Below are positions 8,180 through 16,784 of a stretch of 64,000 nt of DNA, one piece after another (the first letter of the stretch is position 1; every line of letters begins with the position of its first letter). Origin of the DNA: an uncultured Tateyamaria sp. (GTDB lineage Bacteria > Pseudomonadota > Alphaproteobacteria > Rhodobacterales > Rhodobacteraceae); assembly GCF_947503465.1 (NCBI RefSeq), contig NZ_CANNDN010000002.1, positions 248,001 to 312,000 of the forward strand, in the 5' to 3' direction. Under the pieces are notes generated by a model that was not told the DNA's origin, ran no database searches, and worked only from the letters and a program-made list of their open reading frames with translations. A program made the position numbers and the translations under genes.

Positions 8180-8470
8180 TCAATCGTCGTCGCCGTCGTC
8201 GTCCCCCCCATCGTCGTCGCGGTCATCGTCATGGTCGTCATCCTCGTCTTCGTCGTCGTCCCCATCGTCGTCGCGATCATCATACCGGTCATCCCGGTCA
8301 TCGTCGTCATCGCGATCTCCGCCGGTCAGCGACGCCCAAAGCGGGCTCTGCTCGATCTGTTCAAACACGTTTGCTACCTGAAACGACCCGTCCGAGGTGC
8401 GGTCCGTTTCGGCGATGGCAGTCGTGCCCAGCAGCAGGGCGGCGGCGGTCAGGGTCAGTGTCTGTTTCAT
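8180..8470 (-). CDS. Small secreted aspartate-rich protein
   Basis: 96 residues. The signal peptide MKQTLTLTAAALLLGTTAIA is followed by a short unique stretch (about 21-55, SFQVANVFEQIEQSPLWASL). The last 40 residues or so are made almost only of Asp with Arg, Gly, Glu and His. The ATG at 8470 follows AGAAAGGA; an upstream Met at 8494 has no ribosome-binding site. The tail is encoded by imperfect GAC/GAT repeats. It is first of the three-gene cassette ending in the membrane LuxR regulator. No known family is recognised beyond the acidic repeat; cation binding in the periplasm is an inference. Confidence 0.7.
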   Translation of the reverse strand: MKQTLTLTAAALLLGTTAIAETDRTSDGSFQVANVFEQIEQSPLWASLTGGDRDDDDDRDDRYDDRDDDGDDDEDEDDDHDDDRDDDGGDDDGDDD

Positions 8471-8661
8471 GTCGTAGTCCTTTCTGTTGCACATGCACGG
8501 CGGAATGCCGCGTCGTGCTTACAAAAAGGGCCAAGGTGCGCAGCGCGGCTATGGACTACGGGTTTATCTGCGGGTCTGTAAACACATGGTCCACGGCTCT
8601 AAACCTGAGTTTATGCCGTCATGCGCCGGGGTCCGCCCGTCTCCACACAGGGTTTATGCAC

Positions 8662-8687
8662 AAAAAAGGCGGGCCAAAGCCCGCCTT
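8662..8687 (-). terminator. Rho-independent terminator of trpB
   Basis: On the minus strand, stem GGCGGGC-TTTG-GCCCGCC (8668-8685) is followed by TTTTTT. It lies just after the trpB stop at 8710. Confidence 0.85.
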
Positions 8688-8709
8688 CGCAGCGCGTGCC
8701 ATGTCGCAC

Positions 8710-9954
8710 TTATTCGACGTTGCGCCCTTCCGGACCGGTCATGTCAAAGCCCAGGTGACGGGCCACGGTAAAGATGTCCTTGTCGCCGCGCCCGCACATG
8801 TTCATGCAGATGATGTGATCCGACGGCAGCGTTGGCGCGATCTTCATCACATGGGCCAACGCGTGGCTCGGCTCAAGTGCCGGAATGATCCCTTCGGTCG
8901 TACAGCACAGCTGGAACGCCTCCAGCGCCTCCACATCCGTGATCGACACGTATTTGGCGCGGCCAATGTCATGCAGCCACGCATGCTCTGGCCCGATGCC
9001 GGGATAATCCAGACCGGCCGAGATCGAAAATCCTTCGAGGATCTGCCCGTCATCGTCCTGCAACAGATACGTCCGGTTGCCGTGCAGCACGCCCGGACGC
9101 CCCCCCGTCAGCGACGCGCAATGCTCCATCTTGGCATTCACACCCTTGCCGCCCGCCTCGACGCCGATGATGCCGACCTCCTTGTCGTCGAGAAAGGGAT
9201 AGAACAGGCCCATCGCGTTCGACCCGCCGCCGATGGCCGCGATCAACGTATCGGGAAACCGCCCTTCGGCCGCCGTCATCTGCTCGCGGACTTCCTTGCC
9301 GATGATGCTTTGGAAATCACGCACCATGGCCGGATACGGGTGCGGCCCGGCAACGGTGCCGATGCAATAGAACGTGTCGCGCACATTGGTGACCCAATCG
9401 CGAAGCGCGTCGTTCATCGCGTCCTTCAACGTACCACGGCCAGAGGTCACAGGGATGACTTCCGCGCCCAGCAGCTTCATGCGGAACACGTTGGGGGCCT
9501 GACGTTCAACGTCATGGGATCCCATGTAGACCACGCATTTCAAACCGAACTTGGCACAGACTGTCGCCGTGGCGACACCGTGCTGCCCCGCGCCGGTTTC
9601 TGCAATGATCCGGGTCTTGCCCATGCGACGGGCCAGGATGATCTGACCCAGCACATTGTTGATCTTGTGCGCGCCGGTGTGGTTCAGCTCGTCCCGCTTC
9701 ATATAGATCTTGGCGCCGCCCAGATGATCCGTCAGGCGTTCCGCGAAATACAGCGGGCTGGGTCGGCCCACATAATGCGTCCAGAGATGGTTCATCTCGG
9801 CCCAGAAGCTGTCGTCGGTCTTGGCCTTTTCGTATTCCTCTTCCAGCGCCAGGATCAGCGGCATCAGCGTCTCGGACACGAAGCGCCCGCCAAAGTCACC
9901 AAAGCGCCCGTTTTCATCGGGGCCGGTCATGAAGGAATTGAAAAGGTCGTTCAT
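8710..9954 (-). CDS. trpB: Tryptophan synthase beta subunit
   Basis: 414 residues. It condenses indole with L-serine to give L-tryptophan, using PLP, as a complex with TrpA. The PLP lysine is Lys97 in [16 protein letters not shown], and a GGGSNAMG phosphate loop follows in the middle of the protein. The N-terminal [15 protein letters not shown] block is typical of TrpB. trpF lies upstream on the same strand (with a small gene between); trpA is not in the window. It is terminated by a strong hairpin at 8662-8687. Confidence 0.97.
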   Translation of the reverse strand: MNDLFNSFMTGPDENGRFGDFGGRFVSETLMPLILALEEEYEKAKTDDSFWAEMNHLWTHYVGRPSPLYFAERLTDHLGGAKIYMKRDELNHTGAHKINNVLGQIILARRMGKTRIIAETGAGQHGVATATVCAKFGLKCVVYMGSHDVERQAPNVFRMKLLGAEVIPVTSGRGTLKDAMNDALRDWVTNVRDTFYCIGTVAGPHPYPAMVRDFQSIIGKEVREQMTAAEGRFPDTLIAAIGGGSNAMGLFYPFLDDKEVGIIGVEAGGKGVNAKMEHCASLTGGRPGVLHGNRTYLLQDDDGQILEGFSISAGLDYPGIGPEHAWLHDIGRAKYVSITDVEALEAFQLCCTTEGIIPALEPSHALAHVMKIAPTLPSDHIICMNMCGRGDKDIFTVARHLGFDMTGPEGRNVE

Positions 9955-10010
9955 CGCCGCACTCCCTAGCTACAGAGGCAGGGTTTAGCGCCGCGCACGC
10001 GCCGGGTAAA

Positions 10011-10030
10011 GCGATCCTTTCAAGGATCGC
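10011..10030. repeat. Perfect 20-bp palindrome, first of a tandem pair
   Basis: GCGATCCTTTCAAGGATCGC is its own inverse except for the two central bases. It lies between trpB and the small gene upstream, 5 bases from a second palindrome with the same TTC/CAAG centre. Confidence 0.75.
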
Positions 10031-10035
10031 CCAAC

Positions 10036-10056
10036 GGCAATTCTTCAAGAATTGCC
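10036..10056. repeat. Perfect 21-bp palindrome, second of a tandem pair
   Basis: GGCAATTCTT-C-AAGAATTGCC, ten perfect pairs around one base. Together with 10011-10030 it can form two adjacent hairpins in the mRNA between the small gene and trpB, or two protein-binding sites on DNA. Confidence 0.75.
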
Positions 10057-10065
10057 CCGCCCACA

Positions 10066-10296
10066 TCACTCGAACAGGCGCAGCGCATCCCGGTTACAGA
10101 AGATCACAAAGTTCCCGCTGTTTTCGATGGCGCGGTAGCCGCGACGCCGCAGTTCGTCCCGAAACAGGGGACGGCCAACAAAGCGTTCGACATCGCGCAC
10201 TTTCCGGCGCACCACACCGCCTTGCAGCGCGGACTTCGAACTAAAGATATGGTCCAGCCATTGATGTGGCGTCATGTAGTCGGGCAAAACATCCAT
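10066..10296 (-). CDS. Small hypothetical protein between trpF and trpB
   Basis: 76 residues, basic, no signal or membrane segment. Visible features are an aromatic/acidic N terminus (MDVLPDYMTPHQWLDHIF), a basic middle (VVRRKVRDVERFVGR) and ELRRRGYRAIENSGNFVIFC near the end. It lies 23 bases downstream of trpF on the same strand and its codon use matches its neighbours, so it is likely a real gene. I do not recognise a family and no function is proposed. Confidence 0.6.
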   Translation of the reverse strand: MDVLPDYMTPHQWLDHIFSSKSALQGGVVRRKVRDVERFVGRPLFRDELRRRGYRAIENSGNFVIFCNRDALRLFE

Positions 10297-10319
10297 GCCC
10301 CGAACATGCGCACGCGTGG

Positions 10320-10964
10320 TTAACGGGTGTTTACCGCAGCCATGAATTTCCGGATCAGCCCACTGTCCTTTTCGCCCGGCGCAGTCTCCACCGCAGAACT
10401 CAGGTCAATCTGTCGCGCCCCGGTCTGTGCAATCGCCGCGCCCACATTGTCAGCCGTCAAGCCGCCCGCCAGCATCCAAGGCACAGGCCAGCGGCGGCCG
10501 GAAATCAAGGACCAGTCAAAGGTCAGCCCATTTCCGCCCGGCAGGTCGGCGTCCTTGGACGGCTTCGCATCCACCAGTATTTGATCAGCCACGTGGGTGT
10601 AGGCATCCAGCTTGGGCAAGTCTTCCACCCCCGCGATGCCCACGGCCTTCATCACCGGCAAGCCATAGCGCGCCTTGATCTCTGCCACCCGCGCAGGGCT
10701 TTCGGCCCCGTGAAGCTGCAGCATATCCAGCGGCACAGCATCCGTCAGCGCATCAAGGAACGCATCGTCGGCGTTGACCACCAATGCCACCTTGGCCACG
10801 CCCGGGGGGACGTCCAAGGCAAGGGTGCGCGCGTCCGCGATACTGATGTTGCGCGGGGATTTCGGAAAAAACACAAACCCGACATATGTGGCACCGGCCT
10901 CGACCGCCGCAGCCACGTGTTCGGGGCGGCGCAGGCCGCAGATCTTTACAGACACTTCTGACAT
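10320..10964 (-). CDS. trpF: Phosphoribosylanthranilate isomerase
   Basis: 214 residues, one TIM barrel. It performs the Amadori rearrangement of N-(5-phosphoribosyl)anthranilate to CdRP in tryptophan synthesis. The active-site KICGL motif with general base Cys9 opens the protein, the general acid is Asp132 in ILVDAKP, and [14 protein letters not shown] plus IDLSSAVE form the phosphate site. It is co-directional with lapA and ihfB upstream and trpB downstream, an order common in Rhodobacterales. Confidence 0.96.
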   Translation of the reverse strand: MSEVSVKICGLRRPEHVAAAVEAGATYVGFVFFPKSPRNISIADARTLALDVPPGVAKVALVVNADDAFLDALTDAVPLDMLQLHGAESPARVAEIKARYGLPVMKAVGIAGVEDLPKLDAYTHVADQILVDAKPSKDADLPGGNGLTFDWSLISGRRWPVPWMLAGGLTADNVGAAIAQTGARQIDLSSAVETAPGEKDSGLIRKFMAAVNTR

Positions 10965-10973
10965 GGGTCGGGC

Positions 10974-11324
10974 TTAGCTGGCCTCGTCCAAAAGGGCCAG
11001 CACCTCGTCCTTGCCCTCGTGCTTTTCGGACTTGAGGCGTTTGACCTCGCGTTCCAAGCGACGCATCTCGCGGGCGTTGCGCGCGCTCTCCGCACGGATG
11101 TTATGCTCGCGCAGCCATTCCCAGACGAAACCAACCAGCAGCCCGGCAACGATGCCGCCAAAGATGACGACAAACAGCGGCAATTCGACTGTGGGGGCCA
11201 CCGCAAACAGGCCCGCAATCTCGTCCGGCAACAGTTTGAGCGTCACCAAACCGCGGTTGGCCAGCGCAACCGCGATCAACGCCACGGCAAAGATGGCAAT
11301 GCAGGCATAGCGTATGTAGCGCAT
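10974..11324 (-). CDS. LapA-domain inner-membrane protein
   Basis: 116 residues. Two membrane segments (about 5-24 and 45-68) are followed by a charged cytoplasmic coiled coil (AREMRRLEREVKRLKSEK, about 80-105), the layout of lipopolysaccharide-assembly protein A family members. Its start overlaps the ihfB stop by one base (TGATG), so the two are translationally coupled. A role in envelope assembly is inferred from the family only. Confidence 0.8.
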   Translation of the reverse strand: MRYIRYACIAIFAVALIAVALANRGLVTLKLLPDEIAGLFAVAPTVELPLFVVIFGGIVAGLLVGFVWEWLREHNIRAESARNAREMRRLEREVKRLKSEKHEGKDEVLALLDEAS

Positions 11325-11608
11325 CAGGCTTTCCCGTTCAGACGATCACGCAGCAGCTTGCCGGTCTTGAAGAACGGCACATGCTTTTCTTCCACTTCAA
11401 CGGTCTCACCGGTCCTTGGGTTCCGCCCGGTACGCGCGTCCCGCTTCTTGACCGAAAACGCACCGAAACCGCGCAACTCGACCCGGTCGCCGCGCGACAT
11501 GGCGTTGGTCACTTCGTCGAAGATGGTGTTCACGATCCGCTCCACGTCTCTTTGGTACAGGTGTGGATTTTCGTCTGCGATCTTCTGGATCAGCTCTGAC
11601 CGGATCAT
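11324..11608 (-). CDS. ihfB: Integration host factor beta subunit
   Basis: 94 residues. It forms the IHF heterodimer with IhfA and bends DNA sharply at promoters and recombination sites. The family pattern is complete: [17 protein letters not shown], then [17 protein letters not shown] and the DNA-inserting arm [20 protein letters not shown], ending [12 protein letters not shown]. The ATG at 11608 has a strong GGGAGGAA site. It lies downstream of rpsA, as in most alphaproteobacteria, with a terminator between. Confidence 0.96.
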   Translation of the reverse strand: MIRSELIQKIADENPHLYQRDVERIVNTIFDEVTNAMSRGDRVELRGFGAFSVKKRDARTGRNPRTGETVEVEEKHVPFFKTGKLLRDRLNGKA

Positions 11609-11834
11609 CTTGAATTCCTCCCGAGGGACTCGGTGCTTTTTTCATTATGCGTCCGGTAACTATAGGAACAAACGCGCCTTTCGGGAATAGCCGCATTTTG
11701 GGCTCGGCCGGTTTTTTTACCAATCGGAAAGGTCCATGGCATGAAAATCAGCGTTGCCCAGCCGCCGTGCGTGCCTATGCACCATTGTGCACAGCTTGCG
11801 TCGCGGATGATTCGATGCGTCCCGTGACACAGCA

Positions 11835-11860
11835 AAAGGGGCCCCGCAGGGCCCCTTTCT
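11835..11860 (-). terminator. Terminator hairpin downstream of rpsA
   Basis: AAAGGGGCCC and its inverted copy (11835-11844 and 11849-11858) around a 4-base loop, with short T-runs on either strand, 32 bases beyond the rpsA stop. It would end rpsA mRNA, so ihfB probably uses its own promoter in 11609-11834. Confidence 0.75.
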
Positions 11861-11891
11861 TGTCGTCAGTGTCATTGGACTGACGCGATAC

Positions 11892-13568
11892 TTATTCGTC
11901 ACCCTTGAGCGCGGCGCCCAGGATATCACCCAGCGATGCACCACTGTCGGACGAACCGTACTGTTCCACGGCCTCTTTCTCTTCGGCGATTTCGCGTGCC
12001 TTGATCGAGACACCCAGACGGCGGGTCTTGCTGTCGATGTTGGTGATGCGGACATCAACCTTGTCACCGACCGAGAACCGCTCGGGGCGCTGTTCGGCAC
12101 GATCCCGCGACAGGTCGGAGCGGCGGATGAAGGATTTCATGCCTTCGTATTCCACTTCGACGCCACCATCTTCGATGGCTGTCACTTCGACCGTCACGAT
12201 CGACCCGCGCTTCACGCCGCCCACCGCTTCTGCGAACTTGTCGCCGCCGATGGCCTTGATCGAGAGCGAGATGCGCTCTTTCTCGACGTCCACTTCGGAC
12301 ACAACAGCCTGCACCATGTCGCCCTTGCGGTAATCCTGGATGGCTTCTTCGCCACGCTGGTCCCACGACAGGTCGGACAGGTGCACCATGCCGTCGATGT
12401 CGCCTTCGAGGCCAACAAACAGGCCGAATTCGGTGATGTTCTTGACTTCGCCTTCGACTTCCGTGCCCTCGGGGTGTGTTTCTGCAAACACTTCCCACGG
12501 GTTGCGCATGGTCTGTTTCAGGCCCAGGGACACGCGGCGCTTGGCACCGTCGATTTCCAGAACCATGACTTCGACTTCCTGGCTGGTCGACACGATCTTG
12601 CCGGGGTGCACGTTCTTCTTGGTCCAGGACATTTCGGACACGTGGACCAGACCCTCGACACCGGGTTCCAGCTCAACAAACGCACCGTAGTCGGTGATGT
12701 TGGTCACGCGGCCCGTGTGGGTGCTTTCCAGCGGGTACTTGGCAGCCACCAGATCCCATGGATCTTCTTGCAGTTGCTTCATGCCCAGCGAAATGCGGTG
12801 GGTTTCCTTGTTGATCTTGATGACCTGCACCTTGATCGTCTCACCGATGGTGAGGATCTCGGACGGGTGGTTCACGCGGCGCCATGCCATGTCCGTGACG
12901 TGCAGCAGACCGTCAACACCGCCAAGGTCAACAAACGCACCGTATTCGGTGATGTTCTTGACCACGCCGTCGACGTTCTGACCTTCGGTCAGGTTGCCGA
13001 TGACTTCGGCGCGCTGTTCAGCACGCGATTCTTCGAGGATCGCACGGCGCGACACAACGATGTTGCCACGGCGACGGTCCATTTTCAGGATCTGGAACGG
13101 CTGCTTGAGACCCATCAGGGGGCCCGCGTCACGCACGGGGCGCACGTCAACCTGCGAGCCGGGCAAGAAGGCCACGGCACCGCCGAGGTCGACCGTGAAG
13201 CCACCCTTGACGCGGCCAAAGATGGCCCCTTCGACGCGGGCGTCGTCGGCATAAGCTTTTTCCAGGCGATCCCAGGCTTCTTCGCGGCGGGCCATCTCGC
13301 GCGAGATGACGGCTTCGCCACGGGCGTTCTCGGCGGCGCGCAGGTACACTTCGACCTCGTCCCCGACAGAGATTTCGGGCGCTTCACCGGGATTTGCGAA
13401 TTCTTTGAGCTCGACGCGGCCTTCCATCTTGTAGCCTACGTCGATGATGGCTTGACCTGCCTCGATGGCGAGGACCTTGCCTTTGACAACTGACCCCTCT
13501 TCGGGCGTGTCCATTTCGAAGCTTTCTTGCAGGAGGGCTTCGAATTCCTCCATCATTTTATCGGCCAT
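11892..13568 (-). CDS. rpsA: 30S ribosomal protein S1
   Basis: 558 residues, the usual six-S1-domain length. It binds mRNA on the 30S subunit and helps unfold leaders for initiation. Repeated S1 signatures are clear, for example VVKNITEYGAFVDLGGVDGL, VTNITDYGAFVELEPGVEGL and VKNITEFGLFVGLEGDIDGM. The last domain is followed by a short acidic/Ser tail (SSDSGASLGDILGAALKGDE). Unlike many alphaproteobacteria, no cmk gene lies directly upstream; a 480-base gap with hairpins precedes it. Confidence 0.97.
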   Translation of the reverse strand: MADKMMEEFEALLQESFEMDTPEEGSVVKGKVLAIEAGQAIIDVGYKMEGRVELKEFANPGEAPEISVGDEVEVYLRAAENARGEAVISREMARREEAWDRLEKAYADDARVEGAIFGRVKGGFTVDLGGAVAFLPGSQVDVRPVRDAGPLMGLKQPFQILKMDRRRGNIVVSRRAILEESRAEQRAEVIGNLTEGQNVDGVVKNITEYGAFVDLGGVDGLLHVTDMAWRRVNHPSEILTIGETIKVQVIKINKETHRISLGMKQLQEDPWDLVAAKYPLESTHTGRVTNITDYGAFVELEPGVEGLVHVSEMSWTKKNVHPGKIVSTSQEVEVMVLEIDGAKRRVSLGLKQTMRNPWEVFAETHPEGTEVEGEVKNITEFGLFVGLEGDIDGMVHLSDLSWDQRGEEAIQDYRKGDMVQAVVSEVDVEKERISLSIKAIGGDKFAEAVGGVKRGSIVTVEVTAIEDGGVEVEYEGMKSFIRRSDLSRDRAEQRPERFSVGDKVDVRITNIDSKTRRLGVSIKAREIAEEKEAVEQYGSSDSGASLGDILGAALKGDE

Positions 13569-13667
13569 GTGGCGTCGTTATCCTAACTGTGTTCGGTTTT
13601 TCGGGCCGTGCGGTTGTCTCCGCCGGTCTTCAAGGTTTCGTTGGTCAGGTGCGCACTCCGTCTGCAA

Positions 13668-13695
13668 AACAAAGAGGGCCGGATGGTTCCGACCC
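13668..13695 (-). terminator. Attenuator-like hairpin in the rpsA leader
   Basis: On the minus strand GGGTCGG-AACCAT-CCGGCCC (one G-T pair) is followed by TCTTTGTTTT. It lies about 100 bases upstream of the rpsA start. No upstream minus-strand gene needs terminating here, so a leader attenuator is possible. Confidence 0.4.
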
Positions 13696-13825
13696 TGCTC
13701 ATCTCGATGTTCTGCGGTGTTTACACCTTGTCGACGGACGCGCGTATAGCGGGCGTTGCGACAAAGGGCAAGCGTTTGGCGCTTTTGGGCGCGTTTCCGG
13801 CGGGTGTCCCCGGTTTTTTCAGGTT

Positions 13826-13841
13826 TGTCCCCGCGGGGACA
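13826..13841. promoter_or_regulatory. Perfect 16-bp GC-rich palindrome upstream of rpsA
   Basis: TGTCCCCGCGGGGACA, an exact palindrome with a further TGTCCCCGG copy 21 bases to the left. It lies about 260 bases from the rpsA start, compatible with an operator or a hairpin in a long leader. No known regulator is assigned. Confidence 0.4.
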
Positions 13842-14048
13842 GCGTGTTCGTCGGGTTTACGCGATATTCACCTGTCTGAAATTGTCGCGACGCTGCACGG
13901 ATATAGCGCGCCGCACGGTCCGGTAGCGGATATTAACCACCTGTTTGGCACCCTGTTGCCCGAAGGCGGGCGGTCGCAGCGCGGCCCGGTTTGGTCGCCG
14001 TTGCAAAAGACATGGCATCTGGCGATTCAAACATGATATCGCAGCCGC

Positions 14049-14795
14049 ATGGACAATGGCGGCGCATTTACGGATCGACTGTTCGCTCAGGCGCATATCC
14101 CCCGGGGGGCAACGGCGCTTGATGTCGGATGTGGCAGCGGCGTGGTCACGTTCCGATTGTCGCAGGCCGTCGGTGACGACGGCGATGTTGTCGGGATTGA
14201 CCTGAATGCCAAGGCGCTGGACCTGGCACGGCAAACGGCCGATGAACTGGGACTGACCAACACCCGCTTCGTCGATCGTGACCTGATGGATCTTGCGCAG
14301 GAGGGTACCCGGTTCGACGTCATCACGTGCAGGCGGGTCCTGATGTACCTGCCCGATCAGGCCGCTGCGGCCAAGGCGTTCCACACCCTGCTGAAGCCGG
14401 ACGGCGTTCTGATCCTACAGGAACACGATGCGACGCTGCAGCATTCCACGTCGGCACGCCCACTGGCCGATCAGGCGCGTGATTGGATCTGGAAAACGGT
14501 GCAGGCCGAGGGCGCCAATCCCGGCACGGGGTTTCACCTGCATCATTTGCTGACAGAGGCCGGTTTCGACGACATCCGACTTTTGGCGGAGGCGATTGTC
14601 GAAACGCCCGATCAACCCGCGCCGACGGCTGATATAGTCAGGGCCATGCTGCCCAGGATCGAAGCTGCGGGGATTGCGACCGCGAAAGAGATCGACATCG
14701 ATACGCTGGACGCGCGGCTGGCCGCGGAACGCGCCGTTGCGCGGTCGACGTCGGTCTCGGAAATGATGTTCGGTGCACTTGCCAGACGGACCTGA
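14049..14795 (+). CDS. Class I SAM-dependent methyltransferase
   Basis: 248 residues. Motif I ALDVGCGSGVVTFRLS (about 23-38), the acidic SAM-ribose loop VVGIDLNAKAL, and motif IV/post-I blocks FDVITCRRVLMYLPD and LLKPDGVLILQEHD are all present. The rest is a mainly helical lid. The substrate is not evident. The ATG at 14049 has no strong ribosome-binding site, and no better in-frame start is visible. It stands alone between rpsA (divergent) and the YbjN-like gene (convergent). Confidence 0.8.
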   Translation: MDNGGAFTDRLFAQAHIPRGATALDVGCGSGVVTFRLSQAVGDDGDVVGIDLNAKALDLARQTADELGLTNTRFVDRDLMDLAQEGTRFDVITCRRVLMYLPDQAAAAKAFHTLLKPDGVLILQEHDATLQHSTSARPLADQARDWIWKTVQAEGANPGTGFHLHHLLTEAGFDDIRLLAEAIVETPDQPAPTADIVRAMLPRIEAAGIATAKEIDIDTLDARLAAERAVARSTSVSEMMFGALARRT

Positions 14796-14822
14796 CCGGC
14801 CGCAGCGCGATGCGGGACTGCG

Positions 14823-15419
14823 CTAGATCTCTTCCCCCAGTTCCCGCAATTCTTGCAGCAGTTCCTGGTAGATCCCGTTGCTGTCACCGCCGCCAAAGAC
14901 GGTGGCGCCCCCGGAATAGGTTTGTCCGTAGGTGCGGGCCACGTTGATCGTCTGCACGAAGGCCGACAGCAGTTGATCCTTTTCCAGCGGGCTGAGCGGG
15001 TGGATGTACACCCCCCAAAGCCGCCCCTGTGCCACCGCATAGCGGGCGTCGAGTGCACTGTCGAAATTGGCCTGCATCAGGCGCATCAGTTCTTCGGCGC
15101 TGATGCCGTCGGCGGATCGGATCGGGACCATGGCGCGCATCCGGTCCGCCACCGGATCGGCGATCACGATGATCGGAATGTCGTCCAGCGTGAACTGGAT
15201 GGCGTTGCCGGCTGGCTGCGCCTCGGGATCGATGGCGCGGATGATCTCGGCCATGCGCAGCAATGTCATCGGGGGTTCCAGCCGGGCCTGCGGCAGCGTT
15301 TCCGCGTCGGGCAGCACCTCTGCGTCGGATCCATTGTCCGGCGTGGTCTGGGCATGTGCGCCGTAGATGGCCGTGCACGCCAGAACAGTAACCATCAATG
15401 CGGTGCGAACGAATACCAT
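14823..15419 (-). CDS. Secreted YbjN-like (CesT-fold) protein
   Basis: 198 residues. A signal peptide (about 1-24, ending in AHA) and a low-complexity acidic linker come first. A domain from about 50 to 160 resembles YbjN/type III chaperone-like folds: FTLDDIPIIVIADPVADRMR, ELMRLMQANFDSALDARYAV and LWGVYIHPLSPLEKDQLLSA. The ATG at 15419 follows AAGGAAAGG; an earlier in-frame Met at 15473 would bury the signal peptide. Periplasmic location is inferred. Function is unknown. Confidence 0.65.
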   Translation of the reverse strand: MVFVRTALMVTVLACTAIYGAHAQTTPDNGSDAEVLPDAETLPQARLEPPMTLLRMAEIIRAIDPEAQPAGNAIQFTLDDIPIIVIADPVADRMRAMVPIRSADGISAEELMRLMQANFDSALDARYAVAQGRLWGVYIHPLSPLEKDQLLSAFVQTINVARTYGQTYSGGATVFGGGDSNGIYQELLQELRELGEEI

Positions 15420-15506
15420 GGCCGGTGCCTTTCCTTGCGATCTGCAACAAAAGCTAGGCCAGCCATGGTTCAATTGCCAAGCACCGTTTGGTGATCTGGT
15501 GTAACA

Positions 15507-15528
15507 GGCGCAGGTGGACCCCTGCGCC
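15507..15528 (-). terminator. Hairpin downstream of metK
   Basis: GGCGCAGG-6 bases-CCTGCGCC, 12 bases beyond the metK stop. It has no clear T-run, so termination there is plausible but weakly supported. Confidence 0.45.
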
Positions 15529-15539
15529 CGTCGGGGTCC

Positions 15540-16721
15540 TTAGACCGCGGCCTTGAGCGCGTCGGCCAGATCGGTGCGTTCCCAGCTGAACCCGCCATCC
15601 GCATCAGGCGCGCGGCCAAAGTGACCATAGGCCGCCGTGCGCTGGTAGATCGGCTTGTTCAGCGACAGGTGTTCGCGAATGCCGCGCGGCGTCAGGTCCA
15701 TGGCCTGCGCCACAGCCGTTTCGATCGCTGAATCCTTGACCTGGCCGGTGCCGAACGTGTCGCAATAGATCGACAGGGGTTTCGACACGCCGATGGCGTA
15801 GCTGAGCTGGATCGTGCACTTGTCCGCCAGACCGGCGGCCACGACGTTCTTCGCCAGATAGCGCGCGGCATAGGCGGCCGAGCGGTCCACCTTGGTCGGG
15901 TCCTTGCCCGAGAACGCGCCGCCACCGTGCGGGGCCGCGCCACCGTATGTATCCACGATGATCTTGCGCCCCGTCAGGCCCGCGTCCCCGTCCGGGCCGC
16001 CGATCACGAACTTGCCCGTTGGGTTCACGTGCCATTCGGTTTCGTCTGTCAACCAACCGTCGGGCAGCACCTCTTGGATATAGGGGGTGACCATGGCGCG
16101 GATGTCGTCGCTGGTCAGGCTTTCATCAAGGTGCTGGGTCGACAGCACGAGGCTGCTGACGCCCACGGGCTTGCCGTCCTTGTAGATCACCGAAAGCTGC
16201 GACTTGGCGTCGGGACCAAGCGCGGGTTCGGTGCCGTTCTTGCGCACTTCGGCCAGACGCCGCAGCATGGCGTGGGCATAGTGGATGGGGGCGGGCATCA
16301 GTTCGGGCGTTTCGTTGGTGGCAAAACCAAACATGATGCCCTGATCGCCTGCCCCTTCGTCCTTGTTGTCGGCCGCATCCACGCCTTGCGCGATATGGGC
16401 CGATTGTTCGTGCAGAAGGTTGGTCACCTCGCAGGTCGCGTGGTGGAACTTGTCCTGCTCGTAGCCGATGTCCTTGATGCAGGCGCGCGCGATCTCGTCG
16501 ATCTTGCCCATGTAATCGTGCAGCGTGTCCTGATCGCTCAGGCCCACCTCGCCGCCGATGACGACGCGGTTGGTGGTGGCGAAGGTTTCGCAGGCGACGC
16601 GGGCTTCGGGTTCTTCGGCAAGAAAGGCGTCCAGCACGGCATCAGAGATGCGGTCGCAGACTTTATCGGGGTGGCCTTCGGACACGGATTCCGAGGTGAA
16701 GGTGTAATTCTGACGGGACAT
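15540..16721 (-). CDS. metK: S-adenosylmethionine synthetase
   Basis: 393 residues. It makes SAM from methionine and ATP in the cytoplasm. [10 protein letters not shown] (11-20) carries the ATP-binding His17 and Asp19; [10 protein letters not shown] and [16 protein letters not shown] are the two family signatures. The start at 16721 is fixed by the [17 protein letters not shown] terminus and by a TGGAGC ribosome-binding site that is part of a SAM/SAH riboswitch (16722-16772). An in-frame Met at 16751 would run through the riboswitch and is rejected. It lies downstream of lnt. Confidence 0.97.
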   Translation of the reverse strand: MSRQNYTFTSESVSEGHPDKVCDRISDAVLDAFLAEEPEARVACETFATTNRVVIGGEVGLSDQDTLHDYMGKIDEIARACIKDIGYEQDKFHHATCEVTNLLHEQSAHIAQGVDAADNKDEGAGDQGIMFGFATNETPELMPAPIHYAHAMLRRLAEVRKNGTEPALGPDAKSQLSVIYKDGKPVGVSSLVLSTQHLDESLTSDDIRAMVTPYIQEVLPDGWLTDETEWHVNPTGKFVIGGPDGDAGLTGRKIIVDTYGGAAPHGGGAFSGKDPTKVDRSAAYAARYLAKNVVAAGLADKCTIQLSYAIGVSKPLSIYCDTFGTGQVKDSAIETAVAQAMDLTPRGIREHLSLNKPIYQRTAAYGHFGRAPDADGGFSWERTDLADALKAAV

Positions 16722-16772
16722 GAGCGCTCCATTACAGGTTATCCGCGCCACGTCAGGAAGCCGTTGTGGCGG
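16722..16772 (-). ncRNA. SAM/SAH riboswitch controlling metK translation
   Basis: Reading the minus strand, GCCACAACGGCTTCCTGACG and the closing TGGC (16747-16770) form a stem with the conserved ACAACGGCTTCCTG.CGTGG core. TAATGGAGC follows, immediately before the metK ATG. This matches the SAM/SAH riboswitch known from Rhodobacterales metK leaders, a small H-type pseudoknot in which the 3' strand includes the ribosome-binding site. Ligand binding would hide TGGAG and lower MetK synthesis. The match is from memory of the class consensus, not a covariance search. Confidence 0.85.
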
Positions 16773-16784
16773 GTCCGGGACGCC

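Larger units (their letters stand above)
13569..14048. other. 480-base gene-free gap: rpsA leader and divergent promoter region
   Basis: No convincing gene on either strand; the open frames here have no recognisable protein. Reading toward rpsA it contains a perfect TGTCCCCGCGGGGACA palindrome (13826-13841) with another TGTCCCCGG half-site at 13805. There is also a 7-bp hairpin followed by a T-rich stretch (13668-13695), about 100 bases before the rpsA start. The right end must hold the promoter of the methyltransferase gene at 14049. Confidence 0.6.

Noticed and set aside
7690-8320. CRISPR-like repetitive tract
   Set aside because: The repeats are in-frame Asp triplets in two secreted proteins, without regular spacers or equal repeat length.
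8158-9969. 603-codon plus-strand open frame opposite trpB
   Set aside because: Antisense of trpB and of the Asp-rich tail; it begins with Arg/His repeats that are the reverse of GAC/GAT triplets.
13608-14036. 142-codon open frame in the rpsA-methyltransferase gap
   Set aside because: No signal, domain or good ribosome-binding site; it overlaps hairpins and a palindrome that better explain the gap.
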